Positions 1-6,523 of a stretch of 6,523 nucleotides of DNA are shown piece after piece (position 1 is the first letter of the stretch; the number at the start of each line of letters is the position of its first letter). The position numbers were made by a program, and so were the translations under genes. The stretch is from an uncultured Methylococcaceae bacterium (lineage in GTDB: Bacteria > Pseudomonadota > Gammaproteobacteria > Methylococcales > Methylomonadaceae). Under the pieces are notes generated by a model. It worked only from the letters and a program-made list of their open reading frames with translations, was not told where the DNA came from and did no database searches. The stretch lies in contig CAIVAH010000171.1 in assembly GCA_903903765.1 (NCBI GenBank), positions 1 through 6,523 on the forward strand, given 5' to 3'.

Positions 1-1488
1 ATCTTTTTTGTGTGTATATTCGTCTTCAACCGCACGAGTAATGGTTTCACGGTAAGCTACTTGTGGTTTACCAACAATAACGTCAACACCATGAGTACGT
101 CTTAAGATATCAACTTTAATATCTAAATGTAACTCACCCATCCCTTTTAGGATAGTTTCGCCACTGTCTTCATCAGTTTCAACATGGAATGATGGATCTT
201 CCTGGATCATTTTACCCAAAGCAATACCCATTTTTTCAGAAGCCGCTTTATCTTTTGGAGAAATTGCTAATGAAATAACTGGATCAGGGAAAACCATCGG
301 CTCTAAAGTCGCAGGGAATTTAGGATCACATAAAGTATGACCTGTTTGGACGTTCTTCATACCTAATACAGCAACAATGTCACCTGCTTGCGCAGATTCT
401 AATTCGTTACGCGTGTCAGCATGCATTTCAACGATACGACCAATACGTTCTGTTTTACCAGTGAAGGTATTTAATACAGATGTACCTTTTTCTAATTTAC
501 CAGAGTAAATACGTAAGAAAGTTAAAGCCCCAAAACGGTCATCCATAATTTTGAATGCTAACGCACGTAATGGTTTATCCGCATCAACGATTGCGAAAGT
601 ACCTGTTGGGTTACCTTCCAAATCAACTTCTGGTTGTGGATTAACTTCTGTTGGTGATGGTAAATAATCGATAACACCATCAAGAACTAACTGTACACCT
701 TTATTTTTGAATGATGAACCACAGAAAGTTGGGAAGAAATCAAGATTGATAGTCCCTTTACGTAAACAACGTTTTAATGTATCAATATCAGGTGTTTCGC
801 CTTCAAGATATGCTTCCATTACGTCATCAAATTGATCAGCTACTTGATCAATTAATTTCTCACGCCATTCTTTAGCTGTTTCAACTAAGTCAGCTGGAAT
901 ATCTTCGATTACGTAGTTCATTGGATCACCCGAGTTATCCCAGATCCACGCTTTTTCTGTTAATAAATCAACTACGCCCGTGAATTCATCTTCTCTACCA
1001 ATCGGTAAAGTCATCACTACAGGTACTGCACCTAATACGTCTTCTACTTGTTTTACAACACGGTAGAAGTCTGCACCGATACGATCTAATTTGTTGATGT
1101 AGATAACACGAGCAACTTTAGAGTCGTTCGCATAACGCCAGTTAGTTTCTGATTGAGGTTCAACCCCACCAGAACCACAGAATACACCGATACCACCGTC
1201 TAATACTTTTAATGAACGATATACTTCGATTGTGAAGTCAACGTGACCAGGCGTATCAATAATGTTAAAACGGTGATCTTTCCAAAAACAAGTTGTGGCC
1301 GCTGATTGGATAGTAATACCACGTTCACGTTCTTGATCCATGAAATCAGTAGTCGTTTCACCATCATGTACTTCACCGATTTTATGAATTTTACCGGTAA
1401 GCTTTAAAATTCGCTCTGTTGTGGTCGTTTTACCAGCATCAACGTGTGCGAAGATACCGATGTTTCTGTATTGCGTTAAATCTGTCAT
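1..1488 (-). CDS. fusA: Elongation factor G, second (EF-G2 / fusA2) type; C-terminal part cut off by window edge
   Basis: This is a translational GTPase that drives tRNA-mRNA translocation and, with RRF, ribosome recycling in the cytoplasm. Translating the minus strand from the ATG at 1488 gives 496 uninterrupted residues to the window edge; EF-G is usually about 700, so most of domain IV and all of domain V are missing. Visible motifs are the P-loop AHVDAGKT (14-21), switch I RERGITI (54-60), DTPGH (78-82, H82 being the catalytic-type histidine), NKLD (132-135) and the G5-like CGSS (256-259). Domain II runs from about 300 and domain III from about 400, with GMGELHLDI (449-457). [12 protein letters not shown], where canonical EF-G has EVERSMRVLDGA, and an N-terminus beginning [17 protein letters not shown], match the EF-G2 paralogue I recall from marine gammaproteobacteria. 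No str-operon genes (rpsL, rpsG, tufA) lie upstream; it has its own promoter and leader. Codons are strongly biased (Arg mostly CGT, Gly mostly GGT, Leu mostly TTA), suggesting high expression. The EF-G call is certain; the paralogue assignment is likely. Confidence 0.96.
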   Translation of the reverse strand, partial: MTDLTQYRNIGIFAHVDAGKTTTTERILKLTGKIHKIGEVHDGETTTDFMDQERERGITIQSAATTCFWKDHRFNIIDTPGHVDFTIEVYRSLKVLDGGIGVFCGSGGVEPQSETNWRYANDSKVARVIYINKLDRIGADFYRVVKQVEDVLGAVPVVMTLPIGREDEFTGVVDLLTEKAWIWDNSGDPMNYVIEDIPADLVETAKEWREKLIDQVADQFDDVMEAYLEGETPDIDTLKRCLRKGTINLDFFPTFCGSSFKNKGVQLVLDGVIDYLPSPTEVNPQPEVDLEGNPTGTFAIVDADKPLRALAFKIMDDRFGALTFLRIYSGKLEKGTSVLNTFTGKTERIGRIVEMHADTRNELESAQAGDIVAVLGMKNVQTGHTLCDPKFPATLEPMVFPDPVISLAISPKDKAASEKMGIALGKMIQEDPSFHVETDEDSGETILKGMGELHLDIKVDILRRTHGVDVIVGKPQVAYRETITRAVEDEYTHKKD

Positions 1489-1489
1489 G

Positions 1490-1499
1490 AATTTACTCT
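1490..1499 (-). promoter_or_regulatory. Ribosome binding site of the EF-G2 gene
   Basis: On the minus strand AGAG (1499-1496) lies 7 bases before the ATG at 1488. This is a short, weak Shine-Dalgarno for a gene whose codon use suggests high expression. The spacer is AT-rich. AGTAAATT (1497-1490), which includes part of the Shine-Dalgarno, is an exact complement of an upstream leader segment, so access to it may be controlled. Confidence 0.55.
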
Positions 1500-1548
1500 A
1501 AAGTTGGACTAAAAAATTCTTTTTGTGGTGACCTCACTGAAGTAAATT
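1490..1548 (-). repeat. 8-base inverted repeat linking the leader to the EF-G2 ribosome binding site
   Basis: Plus-strand positions 1490-1497 (AATTTACT) and 1541-1548 (AGTAAATT) are perfect reverse complements separated by 43 bases. In the minus-strand transcript the upstream copy AAUUUACU could pair with AGUAAAUU over the ribosome binding site, and a G-U pair would extend it by one. The upstream copy also forms the loop and 3' arm of the hairpin at 1532-1558, so the two structures exclude each other. The complementarity is seen directly; a regulatory role is inference. Confidence 0.45.
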
Positions 1549-1558
1549 ACTCAGGAGG
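1532..1558 (-). other. Strongest hairpin of the EF-G2 leader
   Basis: Using plus-strand coordinates, CCTC (1532-1535) pairs with GAGG (1555-1558), CTGA (1537-1540) with TCAG (1551-1554), and GTA (1542-1544) with TAC (1548-1550). Single-base bulges sit at 1536 and 1541 and the loop is three bases (1545-1547), giving 11 pairs. In the transcript the CCUCC on its 5' side resembles the 16S anti-Shine-Dalgarno core. Forming this hairpin would occupy the segment that could otherwise pair with the ribosome binding site. A U6 tract follows in the transcript (1516-1511) but starts 15 bases past the stem, so it is a poor terminator. Confidence 0.5.
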
Positions 1559-1650
1559 GTTCGTTCTGGGGCTGTGTGATGGGTTCCAGAAAACCACGCT
1601 CACGGGTCCAGCTTCGAAAGTCGAATATTTTAACCCAGAAAGCGGGTAAA

Positions 1651-1679
1651 AATATAGAAAAACGATTGTTCTCTCTCAA
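1651..1679 (-). promoter_or_regulatory. Sigma70-type promoter for the EF-G2 gene
   Basis: On the minus strand TTGAGA (1679-1674, one mismatch from TTGACA) and TATATT (1656-1651, one mismatch from TATAAT) are separated by exactly 17 bases (1673-1657). This is the best promoter match I found between the phosphatase and EF-G2 genes, and it sits just downstream of the hairpin that appears to end the upstream operon. There is no extended -10 TG. The predicted start is near 1643-1647. Confidence 0.65.
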
Positions 1680-1691
1680 CTAACAATAAAT

Positions 1692-1712
1692 TGAAGCATT
1701 TTATATGCTTCA
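1692..1712 (-). terminator. Hairpin terminator after the leuS-lptE-holA-phosphatase unit
   Basis: TGAAGCAT (1692-1699) and ATGCTTCA (1705-1712) form a perfect 8-base-pair stem with a 5-base loop, 29 bases past the phosphatase stop codon. In the minus-strand transcript it is followed by AUUUAUUGUU, which is U-rich but interrupted. The stem is AU-rich, so termination may be partial. The other strand lacks a T tract after the stem, so it is probably one-directional. Confidence 0.5.
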
Positions 1713-1741
1713 CATTACAAAATGATGTCGATTTAAGTCTG

Positions 1742-2506
1742 CTACATATATGCAAGCAGCTGTTTTAAGATTAAGCCATTAGTAGTAAGAATTTGTTTGG
1801 GAAAGATGCCGGGCTTACCTGAAAAATCGGTAACCGTTGCCCCCGCCTCTTTTGCAATTAAAGCACCCGCCGCAACATCATATAAATTAAGCTCTTGTTC
1901 CCAAAAGGCATCCAATTGACCATCCGCTACTAAACACAAATCCATGGCAGCAGAACCAAACCGCCGCTGACCCGCCGTATGTTGAGCAACTTTTGCAAAG
2001 CGCTCTAAGTTATTATCAGTAAGATAAGACCGTAAACAAGCGAAACCTGTAGCGATCATACTATTTTCAAGATTTTCTTCTGCGGATACATGAATAACTG
2101 CGCCGTTTTTAAAAGCACCCTTAGCTACTTCTGCGCAATAGTAATCATTTAATGCAGGAGCAAACACCGCCCCCATGACTAACTCGCCATCAATTTCTAA
2201 AGCGACACTAATTGACCAATAATACTGGCCTCTAGAGAATGAGTGCGTGCCATCAATGGGATCAACTATCCAGCGATTGGTTTGATCAGCAGTTTGACCA
2301 CTTTCTTCCCCCCAGAAACCATACTGAGGATATTGCTCTGTTAAGGTGGCTTTTAAATAAGCTTCTACAGCAATATCAGCAGCGGTCACATAATCACGCG
2401 GACTTTTTTTATTAACACCGACATTTTTTAAATCTTTAAAATGACTTAAAGCAATATCGCCGGCAGTACGAACAATAACTTCAAGTGCTGCTAATGAAAT
2501 AGACAT
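1742..2506 (-). CDS. Inositol monophosphatase family phosphatase
   Basis: This is a Mg2+-dependent, lithium-sensitive-type phosphatase of the IMPase fold, acting in the cytoplasm on a small sugar, inositol or histidinol phosphate. Its 254 residues match the family's usual 250-270. Metal-binding motifs are intact: TAADI (41-45), WGEESG with E67 (65-70), DPIDGT (82-87, D82 and D85), and YDVAAG (209-214, D210 as the third metal ligand). The last motif usually starts with W rather than Y. RRFGSAAMDL (181-190) is the usual substrate-side strand. The sequence is clearly different from E. coli SuhB, so I give no symbol; histidinol-phosphatase (HisN-like) or 3'-phosphoadenosine phosphatase activity cannot be excluded. 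The ATG at 2506 has AGGT 6 bases upstream. The 51-base gap to holA contains no clear promoter or terminator, so co-transcription with holA is likely. The family call is firm; the substrate is unknown. Confidence 0.9.
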   Translation of the reverse strand: MSISLAALEVIVRTAGDIALSHFKDLKNVGVNKKSPRDYVTAADIAVEAYLKATLTEQYPQYGFWGEESGQTADQTNRWIVDPIDGTHSFSRGQYYWSISVALEIDGELVMGAVFAPALNDYYCAEVAKGAFKNGAVIHVSAEENLENSMIATGFACLRSYLTDNNLERFAKVAQHTAGQRRFGSAAMDLCLVADGQLDAFWEQELNLYDVAAGALIAKEAGATVTDFSGKPGIFPKQILTTNGLILKQLLAYM

Positions 2507-2557
2507 TTGTTACCTACAGAGTATTAAAAATAATATGAATTGAATAACAGAGGGGAA

Positions 2558-3583
2558 TTAACTTAAATTAGTACATAACGCGGGATTACAAAAATACACA
2601 CACAGAGATAACAGCGTTTCCCATACATCACCCGATTCTTGACCTTTTATTTGTCTATCGGCTTTTGCAGAAACAACTAATAAAGTGTGCAATTGATGCT
2701 CATCTAGTCTCTTTAAAGCCTGACTAACCAACGTTTTACGCTTATCCCAAACCTGATGATTTCTGAAAACCACGTCAATAGCTTGACCTTGCGCAAAGGC
2801 TTGTTTGATAAGTATAAGTTGCCTGGTTTCACGTGTTAAGGCCCACAACACAATAGGAGTCGCTATGCCTTCTGCTCTTAATCCTGACAACACTTTAATT
2901 ATTTTATTAATATCTGCAGAAAGCAGCGTGTCCATCAAGTTAAAAATATCATATCGACAACTATCGACTACCGCCTCATAAATTTGCTCTACCGTTACTA
3001 ATCCCGCACCATAAAGCACAAAAAGCTTTTCAATTTCTTGTGCTGCCGCTAATAAGTTTCCTTCAACTCGTGCCGCTAATAACTGCACACCTTGCATATC
3101 AGTGTGTAAACCACGTTTTTGTAAGCGCTGTTTTATCCATCGGTGTAAATCTGCACCTTCTAAAGGCCACGCCTGAATGATCACACCGATTTTATCTAAG
3201 GCTTCAAACCAACGACTCTTGGTAGACTTATTATCAATTTTAGCGGCAGTAATAAGCAGAATCGTATCTTCCGGCGGTCGAGCACAATAATTAATCAAAG
3301 CTTTTGCGCCATCAACACCTACACTCCCTGAAGGTAATCTTAGTTCGATAATTCTTTTATCTGAAAAAATTGAAAATGAATCAGATACAAACTTTAATTC
3401 ATTCCAATTAAACGATTTATCAACGACTAAAACTTCTCGATTAATAAAACCATTTTGTCTTGCTGAGATTCTAAGTGCATCCGTCAACTCACCCAATTGT
3501 AAAGGCTCGTCACCACTAAAAAAATACACCGGCGCTAAGTTCTTTTGCAGAGCACTCTCAAATTGCTCAACTTTTAGACGCAT
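2558..3583 (-). CDS. holA: DNA polymerase III delta subunit
   Basis: Delta is the clamp-opening wrench of the DnaX clamp loader; it contacts the beta sliding clamp so that it can be loaded on primed DNA. The product is 341 residues, against 343 in E. coli. The N-terminal AAA+-like domain has the family pattern YFFSGDEPLQLGEL (20-33). SIFSDKRIIEL (71-81) corresponds to the E. coli clamp-binding segment, with I72-F73 at the positions of Leu73-Phe74. EGNLLAAAQEIEKL (174-187) is the conserved helix before the C-terminal collar domain. There is no Walker A motif, as expected for delta. The ATG at 3583 follows the lptE TAG with no base between them, and no Shine-Dalgarno is visible at normal spacing, so translation is probably coupled to lptE. 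The neighbourhood leuS-lptE-holA is the standard one. The C-terminus (NPALCTNLS) is not specially conserved. Confidence 0.95.
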   Translation of the reverse strand: MRLKVEQFESALQKNLAPVYFFSGDEPLQLGELTDALRISARQNGFINREVLVVDKSFNWNELKFVSDSFSIFSDKRIIELRLPSGSVGVDGAKALINYCARPPEDTILLITAAKIDNKSTKSRWFEALDKIGVIIQAWPLEGADLHRWIKQRLQKRGLHTDMQGVQLLAARVEGNLLAAAQEIEKLFVLYGAGLVTVEQIYEAVVDSCRYDIFNLMDTLLSADINKIIKVLSGLRAEGIATPIVLWALTRETRQLILIKQAFAQGQAIDVVFRNHQVWDKRKTLVSQALKRLDEHQLHTLLVVSAKADRQIKGQESGDVWETLLSLCVYFCNPALCTNLS

Positions 3584-4081
3584 CTATTTTTTGCTCATAT
3601 CCAATGCGACTTTAATACCATTTAAAATTGAACTTACTGCTTGCTTATACATCTCGTTTCTAATAACCAATTCTTCGCTATCTTTAGCGATAATAGCTTG
3701 CTGATTATTATAATACTCGCGCTTCACAGAAACCATTTGATGCTGGATTAAAGGCTTATTTTTTTCGTCTAACACATCATAATTAAAATCATAGGCTAAC
3801 TCAAAATCATTAGCCGCCCCCCCTGCACTTAAAGAAAGGATTCTACGATTATTTGCTTCATTATAGACCCGAATAATTAAACCTACATTTTCCGAAGTAT
3901 CCGACAGCACCAAATCGTTACTCGTTAGCGATTGTTTAAAACGTTCTCGCAAAGACGGTGAAGCACCGTCTAAATAGATACGCTTAATACCAGATGGTAA
4001 GATGATTGCCCCACGCAAATGATAACCACAGGAACTCAGTAAGCCTAATAAAAGAAGTATCCATAAATTTTTAACTAACAC
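3584..4081 (-). CDS. lptE: LPS-assembly lipoprotein LptE
   Basis: LptE is an outer-membrane lipoprotein that plugs the LptD barrel and helps insert lipopolysaccharide into the outer leaflet. A short signal peptide (MLVKNLWILLLLGLL) ends in the lipobox LSSC, with the lipidated cysteine at residue 18. It is followed by GYHLRG, the family hallmark. RRILSLSAGGAANDFELAY (79-97) and NNQQAIIAKDSEE (125-137) match conserved strands and the ending helix of LptE. At 165 residues it is shorter than the E. coli protein (193) because it lacks the long low-complexity tail; nothing looks broken. The start is GTG at 4081, chosen because AGGAG lies 9 bases upstream and the signal peptide begins immediately. 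It sits 28 bases after leuS and abuts holA. Confidence 0.93.
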   Translation of the reverse strand: MLVKNLWILLLLGLLSSCGYHLRGAIILPSGIKRIYLDGASPSLRERFKQSLTSNDLVLSDTSENVGLIIRVYNEANNRRILSLSAGGAANDFELAYDFNYDVLDEKNKPLIQHQMVSVKREYYNNQQAIIAKDSEELVIRNEMYKQAVSSILNGIKVALDMSKK

Positions 4082-4090
4082 TTACTTGCT

Positions 4091-4095
4091 CTCCT
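4091..4095 (-). promoter_or_regulatory. Shine-Dalgarno that fixes the GTG start of lptE
   Basis: AGGAG on the minus strand (plus-strand CTCCT) is followed by 9 bases and then GTG (4081-4079). It lies in the 28-base gap between the leuS stop and lptE. No ATG in this frame precedes the signal peptide, so this site supports the GTG start. Confidence 0.75.
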
Positions 4096-4109
4096 ATTTT
4101 TATACTAAA

Positions 4110-6523
<2,414 letters not shown>

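Larger units (their letters stand above)
1489..1645 (-). promoter_or_regulatory. Long structured 5' leader of the EF-G2 transcript (candidate cis-regulatory RNA)
   Basis: If the promoter at 1651-1679 is used, transcription starts near 1643-1647 and leaves about 155 untranslated nucleotides. Several complementary segments occur in order along the transcript. There is a short ACCC/GGGT stem at the 5' end (1633-1647). Next is TTCGA-CTT-TCGAA (1625-1613). A GGTT+TTCTGG / CCAGAA+AACC stem follows, with a two-base bulge and 16-base loop (1595-1558). The last is an 11-pair bulged hairpin (1558-1532). There is no ATG in the leader. I do not recognise a named riboswitch, ribosomal-protein site or Rfam family. 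The stems were found by eye, without an energy calculation. A leader with some function is plausible; its ligand or mechanism is unknown. Confidence 0.5.

Noticed and set aside
1489..1531. Second short GTG frame (about 14 codons) close to the EF-G2 start
   Set aside because: There is no ribosome binding site before it, and it ends within the EF-G2 ribosome binding region; most likely chance.
1511..1535. Intrinsic terminator or attenuator from the hairpin at 1532-1558 plus the U6 tract
   Set aside because: About 15 bases separate the stem from the U tract, too far for intrinsic termination.
1547..1603. Small GTG-initiated leader peptide (about 18 codons) upstream of EF-G2
   Set aside because: The GTG frame ends at a TAA near 1547, but it has no Shine-Dalgarno, and its composition (many Pro and Ser, no run of one amino acid) gives no attenuation logic.
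1489..1645. tRNA-like or known small RNA in the intergenic region
   Set aside because: No cloverleaf with a TPsiC-type arm could be built on either strand, and no resemblance to 6S or other familiar RNAs was seen.
2507..2557. Separate promoter or terminator between holA and the phosphatase gene
   Set aside because: The gap is AT-rich with several TATTAT-like hexamers, but none has a partner -35 at proper spacing, and no hairpin with a T tract is present.

Overview
The window looks like chromosome from a moderately AT-rich gammaproteobacterium. The order leuS, lptE, holA is the classic gammaproteobacterial arrangement. LptE itself implies a Gram-negative outer membrane with lipopolysaccharide. 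The elongation factor G at the left belongs to the second (EF-G2) type, which I recall from Vibrio, Shewanella and Colwellia-like bacteria. No genus can be named from the sequence. All recognised genes lie on the minus strand. I see no mobile element, CRISPR array, tRNA or rRNA.

Read in the direction of transcription (high to low coordinates), the layout is as follows. Positions 6523-4110 hold leuS, with its first ~16 codons beyond the right edge. After 28 bases comes lptE (4081-3584, GTG start). holA (3583-2558) starts immediately after the lptE stop codon. After a 51-base gap comes an inositol-monophosphatase-family gene (2506-1742). These four probably form one transcription unit, closed by a modest hairpin terminator at 1692-1712. 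The phosphatase stands where enterobacteria have nadD.

Positions 1741-1489 are the only non-coding stretch of size, at about 250 bases. They hold the hairpin, then a good sigma70-like promoter (TTGAGA, 17 bases, TATATT), then an untranslated leader of roughly 155 nucleotides with several possible hairpins. EF-G2 follows (1488-1, 496 codons present, about the last 200 missing). Part of the leader can pair perfectly over 8 bases with the EF-G2 ribosome-binding region. That pairing excludes the strongest leader hairpin, so the leader could be a translational switch. This is the most interesting part of the window.

Functionally, leuS charges tRNA-Leu and EF-G2 acts on the ribosome. holA serves clamp loading in DNA replication, lptE serves lipopolysaccharide delivery to the outer membrane, and the phosphatase dephosphorylates a small phosphorylated metabolite. 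It is a housekeeping region. Its unusual points are the EF-G2 leader, a LeuRS without the leucine-specific insertion, and the phosphatase neighbour.
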